From JBBQVS01 sp964657325 (GTDB taxonomy: Bacteria; Chloroflexota; Ktedonobacteria; Ktedonobacterales; Ktedonobacteraceae): a stretch of DNA of 64,000 nucleotides. The position numbers and the translations under genes are program-made. The notes beneath the pieces were generated by a model. That model did no database searches. It was not told the origin of the DNA and saw only the letters and a list, made by a program, of their open reading frames with translations. Below are positions 41,827 through 51,466 of this stretch, piece by piece (position 1 is the stretch's first letter; the number at the start of each line of letters is the position of its first letter). The DNA is taken from assembly GCA_964657325.1 (NCBI GenBank), contig CAZZVE010000009.1, positions 5,465 to 69,464 on the forward strand, written 5' to 3'.

Positions 41827-43059
41827 TCATGAATGTTGCAAGATACTAGCATACAGTTCAATCAATTGCTGCTGTTCTGTCTCCCAACATAGATCACCTT
41901 GAGCAGCTTCTAATGCAGAGCGGCGCATTGCGGCTAAAGCCTCTGTATCTGCCAACATGGAATTAATAGTGGTGGCAATTGCGCTGGGCGTAAGTGAAGG
42001 AACAACACGTCCAACATGATACTGTTGAAGAATCTCTGAGACCGCATTCAGTTGAGTGGCAAGTATTGGCAGACCGGCCATGATATATTCAAAGAGCTTA
42101 TTGGGAAGACACCAGCGAATATTTAACGACTCCTCAGGTGTATATAAGATTAAGCCAATATCTGCCGAAGCCGTCCAGTTAAGCAAGTCGGCATAGGATG
42201 CAGGTGGAATAATTTTTACATGATGCGCAACATGCTCCAGCTCAATAAGTGCTTCGAGTTGAGCAAGCGTATTACCATATACTTTGCCCATAAGCACAAT
42301 TACGGTATTGGAATCGAGAAATGATGCTGCTCGCACAAGTATATCTAATCCTCGAAGTGGTTGCAGATTTCCTTGATAGAGAGCGATACGTATCTCTGGC
42401 CCTAAATCAAGAGCCTCGCGCAGACGGTCACTAGGGGAAACAGGCACGTAACGATGGATATTGCGGACAAGCGTAACCTGAGAAGGTGCATAACAGCGAT
42501 GTATCTCCTGAGCAATCGGAGGAGAGACAGTAATGACTCCTGCACAACGCGGCACAATAACCGCTAATAGGCGGGTAAACAATTTTTGCCACCGCGACCA
42601 GTACGAACCATCGAGTTCGGAAAGCGGTAACTCGTGAGCATCGAAAATAAGTGGTTTATGGTGCCAGAGGGATGCGATGTAACAGTCTGGCAGTGCAGTC
42701 CAATCATGGGCATGATAGACATCAGCCTTCATGTGTATCAATTGCATTGTGCAATTGATATGTGAATACACAACATTGACGATGCTCCACAACTTGAGCT
42801 TCGGCAAGAAAGGTACAGCAAGGGGAAATGTATGCCGTAACCAGATAGCAGTGACATTTTCCTCTACTGGTCTGGCACGCTCTTGCTCTATATCAACAAT
42901 AGTAACAGCAAGGCCTTGCTGTACAAGAGCCTCTGCCTCACGCAATACACGACCATCTGTACGCGCCATGCCACGTACATGCATACACACCTTTAAAAAC
43001 GACCATTTTTGTGACTGCGTTACAACATCTTTAGTATCTACTAAAACATTCATAATCAC
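41827..43059 (-). CDS. GT4-family glycosyltransferase
   Basis: A 410-residue GT-B protein. RTDGRVLREAEALVQQG near the N-terminus is a common GT4 opening; YHAHDWTALPDCYIA and FDAHELPLSE follow. The C-terminal half has IALYQGNLQPLRGLDILVRA and CLPNKLFEYIMAGLPILA, the nucleotide-sugar site with its E-x7-E pattern. It begins at GTG 43059, with AGGAG 6 bases before it and a GTGA overlap with the flippase stop, so translation is coupled. It adds one sugar of the repeat unit, identity unknown. Confidence 0.88.
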   Translation of the reverse strand: MIMNVLVDTKDVVTQSQKWSFLKVCMHVRGMARTDGRVLREAEALVQQGLAVTIVDIEQERARPVEENVTAIWLRHTFPLAVPFLPKLKLWSIVNVVYSHINCTMQLIHMKADVYHAHDWTALPDCYIASLWHHKPLIFDAHELPLSELDGSYWSRWQKLFTRLLAVIVPRCAGVITVSPPIAQEIHRCYAPSQVTLVRNIHRYVPVSPSDRLREALDLGPEIRIALYQGNLQPLRGLDILVRAASFLDSNTVIVLMGKVYGNTLAQLEALIELEHVAHHVKIIPPASYADLLNWTASADIGLILYTPEESLNIRWCLPNKLFEYIMAGLPILATQLNAVSEILQQYHVGRVVPSLTPSAIATTINSMLADTEALAAMRRSALEAAQGDLCWETEQQQLIELYASILQHS

Positions 43060-44942
43060 GAAGGTCTCCTATATATTTTAAATAGCTCTTTCTTGTGCCA
43101 TAGTGGTAGCAATTCAGCCAATGTGAGGATTATGCCGTATAACAGGAATGCACACACAGAGATAGCTATGCCCACTCCAAGGGGATATGACTGCGAGAGC
43201 ATATCGCTCCCCCAATAGAGAGCCACACCGAGCAGAAAAGCAAGAGCGAATTTGCCAACTTCAAATGGTAGAGGATAGATACGTTGATTCACAATATACG
43301 CGACGAGAGCTAATACAATATAGGCCAGGAGTGTTGCAACAGCTGCTCCCATCGCTCCATACGTTGGAATCAATACGAGATTAAGGGCAAGATTACTTAC
43401 GGCAGCAACAGTAGAGAACGTGCTGATAATCACTGTTTTACGTTTAATATTTAAGCCCACAGTAACAATGTAATAGAGGCCATAAAACGCCAATGATACA
43501 GATACGATAGGAATAACAAATGCCGCTGCATGGTAGACAGGTGGAAAGAGTAGGTATAACAATAGTTTTCCCATAAGTGAGAGACCGAAGGCCGCAAGCA
43601 ATAAAAAGAAGCCAAATAAGCGAAATACACCTTGAAAGACACGGGCCGCATCCTTGCGTTTCGCTATCGTAAACATCGCCGTAGGCCAAGCTAATGTAAA
43701 AGGCGATATGACAACGATAGATATCGCAGAACCCAGTGAGTATGCAACAGAATATTCAGAGGTTTGAGCGAGAGACCCAAAGATATGTAGCAGATAGCGA
43801 TCCAAAACTTGTAAGGCCCAGTAAGAGATAACATTGAGTACCAACGGCAGTCCAAATGAGAGGAGATTACGAGCGATATCAAGTCGTATCTTGACGCCTG
43901 CATGTTTGAGTACAATGGGTAACACGCAAAGAGTGACAAAGGCATATCCACTTCCTAGTCCAAGCACAGCTCCGGTCAAACCGAAAGAGAATATTCCTAC
44001 AAGGACAAGATTTGTTGCTAATGAAATAAGCAAATTACTAATGGAAAGCAAAGAATACAATAATGGTTTATTTTCTGCGCGTAGCCAGGAAAAACCAGGA
44101 ACCGTGAGGTTTTGTAAAAGAACAATCACGGCTCCCAAGTAGATAATAGTGCTAAAAGAGGACTGACCAAAGAGAAACGTTGCAAGCCATGAGGCACTAA
44201 TACACATGATGATAACTGTAGCAATTGAAGTAATGCTAAGCAACGTGTTAACCGTCGCCAGCACGTCGCGTCTCTCTTCTTCACCTGAATAGTCATAACT
44301 ATATGCACGGAAGAAAGCAGAACCTAACCCCAATTGTGTTATTCCTGCCATAAGGCTGACAAAAGTATTTATGATGGTAAAGGCACCATACTCAGACGGT
44401 GAAAGATGCCGCGCTAAAAATGGAGAAAGACCAAGCGTGATAAGTGGAGTAGCGACTGATGCCAGTGCATAGATGCCTGAACTTTTCAACAGCTTACGCA
44501 GTGTTTCTACGTTACTCCCTGGCTGTGAAGAGGAGTTATCAAGCTTATTATCCCGCGCAGGAACGGGAATTGGCATGATAAGTGTTGGAGTAAGCGCGAT
44601 GTCCTCCATAACAACAGGAGTTGACATGATGAGTGTTGGTACAAGTGCAACAGACCAATCGTAATCGTGTTGGCTTTCTTGTCTCGACGAAGAGACTTTT
44701 TTTTCAATTCCTGGAAGAGATTTCAATGGTGTTCTTTGTTTATTCAATGCAGAGATGAATTGCTTCTTTGTCTTCTGCTCATCATGAACAATAGACAAAG
44801 AACTGGTTGGTTGTAGAGAAAGATCATTTGGTTCAACTAAGGGCATAGAACAGGTTGGTTGTAGAGCGAGATCATCTGGTCCAAAGGGAGTAGCGTCACT
44901 CACAAGCTCTTTTTCATAATGACGAGGTTCTATTTTCTTCAT
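43056..44942 (-). CDS. Wzx-type polysaccharide flippase with repeat-bearing N-tail
   Basis: A 628-residue membrane protein of the MOP superfamily. From about residue 150 (LKSSGIYALASVATPLITLG) come some 14 hydrophobic helices, matching Wzx flippases that turn lipid-linked repeat units across the membrane. The first 150 residues are a hydrophilic cytoplasmic tail not usual in Wzx. It has four copies of a short motif: LALQPTCSM, LSLQPTSSL, VALVPTLIM and IALTPTLIM. DNA repeats underlie them (periods of 48 and 51 bases). Each holds Pro-Thr with Met or Leu three residues later. The tail may be a phosphorylation or docking site, which is inference. Confidence 0.88.
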   Translation of the reverse strand: MKKIEPRHYEKELVSDATPFGPDDLALQPTCSMPLVEPNDLSLQPTSSLSIVHDEQKTKKQFISALNKQRTPLKSLPGIEKKVSSSRQESQHDYDWSVALVPTLIMSTPVVMEDIALTPTLIMPIPVPARDNKLDNSSSQPGSNVETLRKLLKSSGIYALASVATPLITLGLSPFLARHLSPSEYGAFTIINTFVSLMAGITQLGLGSAFFRAYSYDYSGEEERRDVLATVNTLLSITSIATVIIMCISASWLATFLFGQSSFSTIIYLGAVIVLLQNLTVPGFSWLRAENKPLLYSLLSISNLLISLATNLVLVGIFSFGLTGAVLGLGSGYAFVTLCVLPIVLKHAGVKIRLDIARNLLSFGLPLVLNVISYWALQVLDRYLLHIFGSLAQTSEYSVAYSLGSAISIVVISPFTLAWPTAMFTIAKRKDAARVFQGVFRLFGFFLLLAAFGLSLMGKLLLYLLFPPVYHAAAFVIPIVSVSLAFYGLYYIVTVGLNIKRKTVIISTFSTVAAVSNLALNLVLIPTYGAMGAAVATLLAYIVLALVAYIVNQRIYPLPFEVGKFALAFLLGVALYWGSDMLSQSYPLGVGIAISVCAFLLYGIILTLAELLPLWHKKELFKIYRRPS

Positions 44943-44960
44943 CGTGCCATTTTATTCTTT

Positions 44961-46454
44961 TTACTTATGAACGAGTTCGACTACTGGAGAGATCGACTCG
45001 TTCTCCAGTATTACCTCTTGTACAGACTCTGATACGCCCTTAGCTGTCAGGCTTTTTTCCAGGAGTGGTGATGAAAGAATGCCAAGAATTAGCCATCCAA
45101 AGGCTGCCAGAGGAGGAAGTGTCCACTCGTTGATACTAAAGCTGTTAACGCTTATTGTCACAATAGCGGCAATACCACCAGCGAATAAAGCGCGTGCGGG
45201 ACGATCACAGAAGAAACGGATACGCCACGCCTGCCATAGTGCAAATGAGAGTATCGCGACAAAAACCAGAAGTAGAGGAATGCCTCCCATCGCTCCGAGT
45301 TCGATATACGAGTTGTGGGGGTGAGCCAAACTGATATATTGTGCAGGAACTCTATATGGCTCAGCACCTTGGAGATATCGCGTTAGCCCTAAACCAATAC
45401 CGGACCAAGGAAAAGCTTGCATAACCTTTATTCCTGTCTCCCACGCTCCTAACCGTAGTGAAAGCTCTTGCTGTCCTGATGCATGTTGAATTTGCAGCAG
45501 TATTTGAGAAGAAAAGATAGTCAACGCAAGAACTACAACAATACTTCCCACCGAGAGAATGAGGGCGCGATAATAATTTCTACCAACAAGTGCAGTAAAT
45601 ACTAAGAGTCCTACAAAGACACCAATCCAAGCACCATTACTATAGGTAAAGAGCAGCGCGGGCAACAAAAGAATAGTCTGTATCAGATACAAAATTTTAA
45701 GCGGAATAGACGATGTATAGACAAAAAGCCCAAAAGGAATGAAAAGCATCAAAGCAAAAAATGCGCCACTCCAGTCGGGATTGACAAAGAACAAACCTAT
45801 GCGAAAAATGGTGGACCCTTGCAGTAATACATAGTTATCTGCCGCATTGATAGATGCATCAAAACGAGCTGACTTGAACAATAATATCCCCGTCTTGTAT
45901 TGAATAATTCCAATGAGAGCAAGCACTGTTCCAACTGCGGCAATATACGTAAAAGCACGGGCAACACTTGCAATGTCTCGTGCAAGAAGTGTCCCAAGCC
46001 AGATCATGAGAAGACTACCTCCAAGAACATCGGGAAAATAGTAGAGAGCTTCATGAATACTGGTTGTGCCCCTTATTGTTGGAGAAATAGCGAGTAGTAA
46101 TAACAGTATCCAGAGCCATAATACGCGCGGTTTCGCCCAGGGATAACGAGGAGAGCGGAGAACAAAAAAGATAACGAGGAGAGTAATTGTAATCGATTGC
46201 GCGACCACAGAAAAACCCAGGTACCAATCGACATAGAGATGCAGAAAGAGAATAAGAGCCGCGAGTAGCTCTTGTTGGCGTGCAAGTACGAGAAGGATGA
46301 ACACAAGTAGCACAGGAAAGATCAAAGCAATGGCTGATCCCAATCGGACTGATAGGAAACCAAAAACAGATATAACTGGAATAGCAGCCAGTACTAAAAA
46401 AGCTTGTCGTGATATGAAGGTAGAAAATACATTTTTTTTGATTATACTATTCAC
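44961..46454 (-). CDS. O-antigen ligase/polymerase (Wzy/WaaL family)
   Basis: A 497-residue membrane protein with 12 or more hydrophobic helices. The diagnostic outer loop is GIKVMQAFPWSGIGLGLTRY followed by SLAHPHNSYIELGAMGG, the region with the conserved histidine of the O-antigen ligase domain. In a Wzx/Wzy locus it is most likely the polymerase joining repeat units; sequence does not separate polymerase from ligase. It begins at GTG 46454, overlapping the stop of the glycosyltransferase gene by 8 bases. The C-terminal tail is cytoplasmic and acidic. Confidence 0.87.
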   Translation of the reverse strand: MNSIIKKNVFSTFISRQAFLVLAAIPVISVFGFLSVRLGSAIALIFPVLLVFILLVLARQQELLAALILFLHLYVDWYLGFSVVAQSITITLLVIFFVLRSPRYPWAKPRVLWLWILLLLLAISPTIRGTTSIHEALYYFPDVLGGSLLMIWLGTLLARDIASVARAFTYIAAVGTVLALIGIIQYKTGILLFKSARFDASINAADNYVLLQGSTIFRIGLFFVNPDWSGAFFALMLFIPFGLFVYTSSIPLKILYLIQTILLLPALLFTYSNGAWIGVFVGLLVFTALVGRNYYRALILSVGSIVVVLALTIFSSQILLQIQHASGQQELSLRLGAWETGIKVMQAFPWSGIGLGLTRYLQGAEPYRVPAQYISLAHPHNSYIELGAMGGIPLLLVFVAILSFALWQAWRIRFFCDRPARALFAGGIAAIVTISVNSFSINEWTLPPLAAFGWLILGILSSPLLEKSLTAKGVSESVQEVILENESISPVVELVHK

Positions 46455-47478
46455 AAAGTCTCCCTTTACTACACTTTTGCCCCACTACCACAGAATAAAG
46501 CTTCTCAAGTTGGTCTGTGAGTACCTGAGTCCTATGATTCTGAATAACCCATGCTCGTGCTCTTTGCCCAAGCTCAGCACCTCTTTCTGGGTGCAGATAC
46601 AGATTTTCGAGTTGTTGCTCAACAGCTAAGGCGTTTGTTGCCTGACAACATGGAGGTGGTGTTGGATATGCATCCTTATACAGGAAGGAGGTAATAACTG
46701 GTTTAGCGCAACTCATAGCCTGTAACTCTGACAAACCTAAAACACCCGAAACCACCTGCCCTACGACAATGTCTGCTGATTGTATCAGTTGATGAACTTG
46801 ATCGGAGGCAACAAAAGGGATGAATTCAAATAGTTCTTGGTACCTTTGTTTATACACAGTACTGAGTGGTCCCCATTCTAACAATTTCACCCGAACATCA
46901 GGATGGCGTTTTGCGAATTGAACAATACCTTGTATAGCAATATCACATCCCTTAACAGGATCAAGACGTGTGAAAAGGAGAATCGTGCAAGGACGCGTGT
47001 CGTTTAACGGTTCATTCAATTCAGGCGCGAACACGTCTGTATCTATAGGACCGGGAAAGAATAGTGCTCTTGGAATTACCTCTTGTACAACAGGTAAAAG
47101 GTCTGGTGTGATACAGAGAACAGCCGAGGCTTTTCGTAAAAAAGCACGAAGTGGTACACGAAATAATGGATGTCGCAACCGAGAGCGTACATCATCACCG
47201 TGACACTCTATGATAAATGGAGTGTTACTCACCAGTCCAAGCAGACCATAGCTTGCCCAATGAATATGTACAATATCGAACTTGTTAGAACAAAGTTCTT
47301 TGACAACATCCCGTAAGCTAAATAGACGTTGAGGCATCTTCGCTATTTTCATTGGCAAAGCCGCCCCACTTCCCTCAAGATTTGGCTGATAGAGTGAAGA
47401 GCAATGTCCGCGTTGAATAAGCTCTTTATTAAACGCCTCGGCTACTCTGTTAATATTATGTATATGCAGAATACGCAT
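46447..47478 (-). CDS. GT4-family glycosyltransferase
   Basis: About 343 residues. ATG 47478 (MRILHIHNINRVAEAFNKEL) is the natural GT-B opening; a longer frame from 47562 would overlap the tyrosine kinase gene by 62 bases. Seen: FDIVHIHWASYGLL (acceptor side), TILLFTRLDPVKGCDIAIQG and GVLGLSELQAMSCAKPVI with the GT4 acidic pair. It starts 22 bases after the kinase stop. It probably adds one residue of the repeat unit, sugar unknown. Confidence 0.87.
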   Translation of the reverse strand: MRILHIHNINRVAEAFNKELIQRGHCSSLYQPNLEGSGAALPMKIAKMPQRLFSLRDVVKELCSNKFDIVHIHWASYGLLGLVSNTPFIIECHGDDVRSRLRHPLFRVPLRAFLRKASAVLCITPDLLPVVQEVIPRALFFPGPIDTDVFAPELNEPLNDTRPCTILLFTRLDPVKGCDIAIQGIVQFAKRHPDVRVKLLEWGPLSTVYKQRYQELFEFIPFVASDQVHQLIQSADIVVGQVVSGVLGLSELQAMSCAKPVITSFLYKDAYPTPPPCCQATNALAVEQQLENLYLHPERGAELGQRARAWVIQNHRTQVLTDQLEKLYSVVVGQKCSKGRLCE

Positions 47479-47500
47479 GTGCTCTTCATTCTCTACATTT

Positions 47501-49261
47501 CTAGTTAGTACGTCTATCATGCTGATATTGCAATAGAGTATTTGCTGAACTTCTTGGTACAAAAGGTGTCCGTGCCCCTACCTCCGCTGGTAAAGATTGT
47601 GTAGGAAGTGCCGCATTTGGCTCAAGCAAAGCTTCCTGCTTCCCTTTGGACGATTGATCTTGAGAGTAATAGTAGTAATAAGCATTGGCCCCATCTTTTC
47701 GTGTGACACTTTCCTTATTAATGACACAACCCAGGACACGCGCACCTGCCTGTGTGAGTAATGCCTTCACTGACTTGACATTCTTTTTGTTCGCCTGCGT
47801 GATATCCACGACAACAACCGTCCCGTCTACTTTCGCAGCAAGAATATTGGTATCAGACAAGCCAATGAGCGGTGGTGTGTCAATAATGACCATCTCCGCG
47901 CCACATTGAGTGACCTCTTGAAGGAATTGGGTCATTGCCTTTGAGTCCAATAGTTCAGGAGGATTGGGTGGTAGAGGACCACTTGGCATGATGCGCAAGT
48001 TCGGTATATTCACGGAGTGCATATAAGGCTCAAGTAAAATACTCGTAGCTACTGGCTCGGAAACAAAATCGTTGGAATGAGCGAGTTGATGTGAGCAAGC
48101 TAAGATAGCATTGCTTAACCCTATTTTATCAAGGGGCAGATTAAATTTCTGATATACAGTTGGGCGCCGTAAATCTGCATCGATCAACAATGTGTTCTTT
48201 CCAGCTTTTGCCATAAAAATCGCTAAATTGGCAGCGACGGTGCTTTTGCCTTCATGAGGAAGCGCACTCGTTACAGCAAGAGTACGAAGTGGTTTATCTA
48301 CAGATGAGAAACCAACATTTGTGCGTAAGATACGGTAGGACTCGACGTTATGAGTGTGTCCTACTGGATTGATAATCTCCTCGCCTTGTTTGTTCTTATC
48401 CTTAAGAAAATGTATCTTCGCAAGAATGGGAAATCCAAGGATTTCTGAAAGTGCCTCTGCTGTACGGACACGAGTATCTAACAATTCAAATAAGACAGCT
48501 AGCAACACTCCCAAGAATAAGCCACTTGCAAAACCGAGAGCAGTGTTAAGTAGCACCTGTGGACGCACAGGACTCAAGCTGACCTGTGCCACCTGTGCCA
48601 CACGAAGAAAATTTCCGTCCTGTGCAGCCGTTAATTCCAGTTGTGCGAGGAGTGTTTGCCATTGTGTATAATGCGCCTGTAAGCCACTTAGTTGGGCCTG
48701 TAGAACAGCTACCTGCCCCGGCTTGTCACCCTCAGCTTGTAATGAGGAGATTTGAGAAGTGATAGCGTCAATCTGTTTTCTCGTAGTACCCAAGTCCTGT
48801 TGCACCTGCTGCAAAGAACGACTATTATCTTGAGACGCTATATCGTGTTGCTCCTTAATGAGCGTGTTCGCAACATCATTTGCTAATTTCGCTGCTTGCG
48901 TCGTACTTGAATCTTGTACATCAATCTCAAATAACTGTGTGTTTAACCTGGGGGTGGATGTTACCATTGCTGAAAGTTGCTCAAGTGTCATGCCTTTGTA
49001 GTGCGACGCGACCTCGCTTAGCACAGTATCACTTGTCGCAAGTGCTGACTCTGTTTGCACAAGTTGATCGCTTGCGAGCAAACTATTGATGTCAGCTTGA
49101 CTACTCGACGATTGTAGAGCAACTTGGACTAATACGGTAGACTGGTAAATTGGTGTTGTCAATTTACTGCCTACAAATGCTCCTGATCCAACAACTACAA
49201 AGCAGAGAACGATGAACTTCCATTGTTTGAGCATAGTTGCCCAATAGCGTTCAAACGTCAT
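47501..49261 (-). CDS. Polysaccharide copolymerase/tyrosine autokinase (Wzc-like)
   Basis: A 586-residue fusion of a Wzz-type chain-length regulator and a BY-kinase. Helix 1 is at about 14-34 (WKFIVLCFVVVGSGAFVGS). An outer domain with coiled-coil (LQQVQQDLGTTRKQIDAITS) follows, then helix 2 at about 228-250. The kinase has Walker A LPHEGKSTVAANLA, Walker A' LLIDADLRRPT and Walker B MVIIDTPP. The C-terminal tail carries a tyrosine cluster (NAYYYYYSQDQ), the likely autophosphorylation site. This sets chain length and couples polymerisation to signalling. The PHP phosphatase at 51467 is the expected partner. Confidence 0.93.
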   Translation of the reverse strand: MTFERYWATMLKQWKFIVLCFVVVGSGAFVGSKLTTPIYQSTVLVQVALQSSSSQADINSLLASDQLVQTESALATSDTVLSEVASHYKGMTLEQLSAMVTSTPRLNTQLFEIDVQDSSTTQAAKLANDVANTLIKEQHDIASQDNSRSLQQVQQDLGTTRKQIDAITSQISSLQAEGDKPGQVAVLQAQLSGLQAHYTQWQTLLAQLELTAAQDGNFLRVAQVAQVSLSPVRPQVLLNTALGFASGLFLGVLLAVLFELLDTRVRTAEALSEILGFPILAKIHFLKDKNKQGEEIINPVGHTHNVESYRILRTNVGFSSVDKPLRTLAVTSALPHEGKSTVAANLAIFMAKAGKNTLLIDADLRRPTVYQKFNLPLDKIGLSNAILACSHQLAHSNDFVSEPVATSILLEPYMHSVNIPNLRIMPSGPLPPNPPELLDSKAMTQFLQEVTQCGAEMVIIDTPPLIGLSDTNILAAKVDGTVVVVDITQANKKNVKSVKALLTQAGARVLGCVINKESVTRKDGANAYYYYYSQDQSSKGKQEALLEPNAALPTQSLPAEVGARTPFVPRSSANTLLQYQHDRRTN

Positions 49262-49315
49262 TTTCCTTCCCGTCCCTTCCCGTCCCTAAATACATCCCAG
49301 TTCTACCTCTAGATT

Positions 49316-49400
49316 TTGTGACATCATCACAAAGTATCTCTTGCGCTCCAATACACTTTCTATGTAGTACATTGTAAAGCTCAGTATCACTTTACATTGT
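49316..49400 (-). promoter_or_regulatory. Two inverted repeats upstream of the tyrosine autokinase gene
   Basis: TTGTGA (49316-49321) and TCACAA (49327-49332) are perfect arms with a 5-base centre, outlined like a Crp/Fnr-type site. ACATTGTAAAG (49369-49379) and CTTTACATTGT (49390-49400) pair with one mismatch over a 10-base gap. Both lie in the 187-base gap before the kinase gene, the longest in this locus, so a promoter here is likely. Next to the ATG are tandem CCTTCCCGT copies (plus strand). Confidence 0.4.
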
Positions 49401-49448
49401 ATAAAGCGTGCAAAATTCAGTAGTCAAAAGTACTAAGTCGTCATGTGT

Positions 49449-50399
49449 TCAAAGCAACATTTGTGCATCCTCATGCCTTAGATGAGCAGCCAGACGTTTC
49501 AACCCATCTTCTAAAGGCATGGTTGGTGTAAAATTGTAAGCTTGTGCAAAGAGTTGTGGATCAATAAAAAATTGTATATATTCGGCAGAGGCCCTTACGT
49601 GATGGATGTGTGGCTCTACTCCAAAAGTGTGAGCCGCACGTGTAACGACTTGATTCACGCTCTCACCACGTCCAACGCCTAAATCAATACAACGAATTCC
49701 TATCACAGGTGGTGCGTCAAGCACAGCAAGAAGTGACTGGACTGCATCATCGATGTACATCGCGTCGATAAAGTTTTCTCCATCCCCTATCACCGTAAAG
49801 TGTGGATTATGCTCAAAAGCGAAACGACGCACCAGCTTCGTGTACAGTTTACGCTCAGGCTCATAAGGTCCATACGCACCAAAGAAACGTACGAGCGTTG
49901 CGCGTTTGGGTGATTGGTGATGGAGAGCAGAAGCGCGAACATACTGCTCAGAAGCCAACTTCGAGATGGCATAGGGAAGAGTTGGTGAGACTGCCGACGA
50001 CGGCCCCACAAGCCCTGTTAATCCGATATAGACTGCACCAGACGAGAGATACACCAGATGATCAAACACATAACTTTGTAGGACATTCAGCATGCTCAGA
50101 GTGTTCGTTGTCAAGTCTTGAGCAGGTTGCTCAATTGAAAAAGGGATGGACGTGTTGCTTGCAAGGGCAAGACAACTATCGAACTCTCCACCGTAGTCTT
50201 CTACCACCTGCTGGACCTGTTGAATATTCGTCAAATCGCAAGCGACAGGTTGTACATGGCTCAGTTGAGAATTATTTACAAATTCCAAAAATGTACTATT
50301 GCCTGGACGATAGAAGGCAACCACCTGCCAGGAACGTGGAAGAGCGAGCAATATATTACGCCCAAGAAAGCCGGAAGCACCAGTAACTAACAGCCGCAT
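49449..50399 (-). CDS. NAD-dependent sugar epimerase/dehydratase
   Basis: About 316 residues of extended SDR type. ATG 50399 overlaps the upstream stop as TAATG, with AGGGG 7 bases ahead; another ATG at 50405 is too close to it. The NAD motif TGASGFLGRNILL is at the N-terminus. The catalytic region reads LVYLSSGAVYIG, with YAISK supplying Tyr and Lys. The late ERKLYTKLVRRFAF and GDGENFIDAMYIDD blocks are usual in nucleotide-sugar 4-epimerases and reductases. Substrate is a UDP-, GDP- or dTDP-sugar, not determinable. Confidence 0.87.
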   Translation of the reverse strand: MRLLVTGASGFLGRNILLALPRSWQVVAFYRPGNSTFLEFVNNSQLSHVQPVACDLTNIQQVQQVVEDYGGEFDSCLALASNTSIPFSIEQPAQDLTTNTLSMLNVLQSYVFDHLVYLSSGAVYIGLTGLVGPSSAVSPTLPYAISKLASEQYVRASALHHQSPKRATLVRFFGAYGPYEPERKLYTKLVRRFAFEHNPHFTVIGDGENFIDAMYIDDAVQSLLAVLDAPPVIGIRCIDLGVGRGESVNQVVTRAAHTFGVEPHIHHVRASAEYIQFFIDPQLFAQAYNFTPTMPLEDGLKRLAAHLRHEDAQMLL

Positions 50400-51409
50400 T
50401 AGCATTCCCCTGCGAGCAAATACGCGCGAGTACGATAAAACTCTATTGTATTGGCTAATCCCTCGTCAATCGAGATGCGTGGCTCAAAGTCGATCAAACT
50501 TTTCAATAAGGTGATATCGGCGCGATGACGACGAACATCGCCCGGTCGCTCTTCGCATTGTCGAGTTGGTATACACATTCCCAGGAGATGTTCGATTTTC
50601 TCTTTGAGCGCAATCATACTTATTTCCTGACCAGAACCAACATTCACAACGTGACCATGCGCACGGGAACATTGATACAGGTCCAGCACAGCTCGTGCTG
50701 TGTCCATCACATAAATGTAATCACGCGTCTGTTGCCCATCTCCAAATAGTAGAAACTCTCGCCTCTCGAAGGCGCAACGAAGCATTGTTGGAATAATACC
50801 TGCATACTGTTGATCGTTCTGGCGCGGACCGTAGTTGTTGAATGGACGCACGACAAGCGCGTCAACGCCAAATGTAGTGGCGTAGGTACGTACAAGGTGA
50901 TCGCTAGCAGCCTTACTCGCGGCATAAGGAGTGAGAGGTTCAAGAGGATGTTGCTCGCTCATAGAGATAGCGTGAGCAGAACCATATGCCTCCGACGAAG
51001 AGAAATGCACCAATGAGCCAAAGTAGCCTTCACGTAACAATTCACAGAGTATCGACGTAATACGTACATTCGTATCGAAGCAAAACTGTGGTTGCTCAAG
51101 AGACGTAGGCAAGGGAATGACGGCAAGATCGAACACGACATCCACAGTACCTAACGTAGTGAACGCGTTACGTATGGCATGTTCGTTTGATGCATCAATA
51201 TGCAGGACTTGTATATCTGCCATTCTACTCTTCGCTTCGGAGAGATTAGCGGATGTACCGAGAAAAAAATTGTCAATTATGCTTAGTTGCCCGACTCCTG
51301 CTTCAATGAGCAAATCGACCAGGTGACTTCCTATAAAGCCTGCTCCACCTGTGACCATAACATGTTTTCCTGCTATTCCCTTTTTGGGTGAACCTTCTAC
51401 ATCCATCAA
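50399..51409 (-). CDS. NAD-dependent epimerase/dehydratase (UDP-sugar)
   Basis: A 336-residue extended SDR, close to UDP-glucose/UDP-GlcNAc 4-epimerases and 4,6-dehydratases. NAD motif VMVTGGAGFIGSHLVDLLIE (about 18-37), VHFSSSEAYG with the catalytic Ser, YAASKAASDHLV with Tyr and Lys, RPFNNYGPRQ and DYIYVMDTARAV. The LTPYAASK context and NYGPRQ favour nucleotide-sugar epimerisation or decarboxylation. It overlaps the next epimerase gene by one base, so the two are coupled and may act in sequence. Confidence 0.88.
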   Translation of the reverse strand: MMDVEGSPKKGIAGKHVMVTGGAGFIGSHLVDLLIEAGVGQLSIIDNFFLGTSANLSEAKSRMADIQVLHIDASNEHAIRNAFTTLGTVDVVFDLAVIPLPTSLEQPQFCFDTNVRITSILCELLREGYFGSLVHFSSSEAYGSAHAISMSEQHPLEPLTPYAASKAASDHLVRTYATTFGVDALVVRPFNNYGPRQNDQQYAGIIPTMLRCAFERREFLLFGDGQQTRDYIYVMDTARAVLDLYQCSRAHGHVVNVGSGQEISMIALKEKIEHLLGMCIPTRQCEERPGDVRRHRADITLLKSLIDFEPRISIDEGLANTIEFYRTRAYLLAGEC

Positions 51410-51466
51410 CCTTATTCCTCTTCTCTATATGTACATGGTGAGTGTGCGTATTTCATTATGAATACG

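Noticed and set aside
44796..44880. Tandem DNA repeats as a possible CRISPR or VNTR
   Set aside because: Only two diverged copies, in frame in the flippase tail; there are no spacers.
47478..47562. Upstream start for the glycosyltransferase gene
   Set aside because: The added 28 residues do not resemble a GT-B opening and overlap the autokinase gene by over 60 bases.
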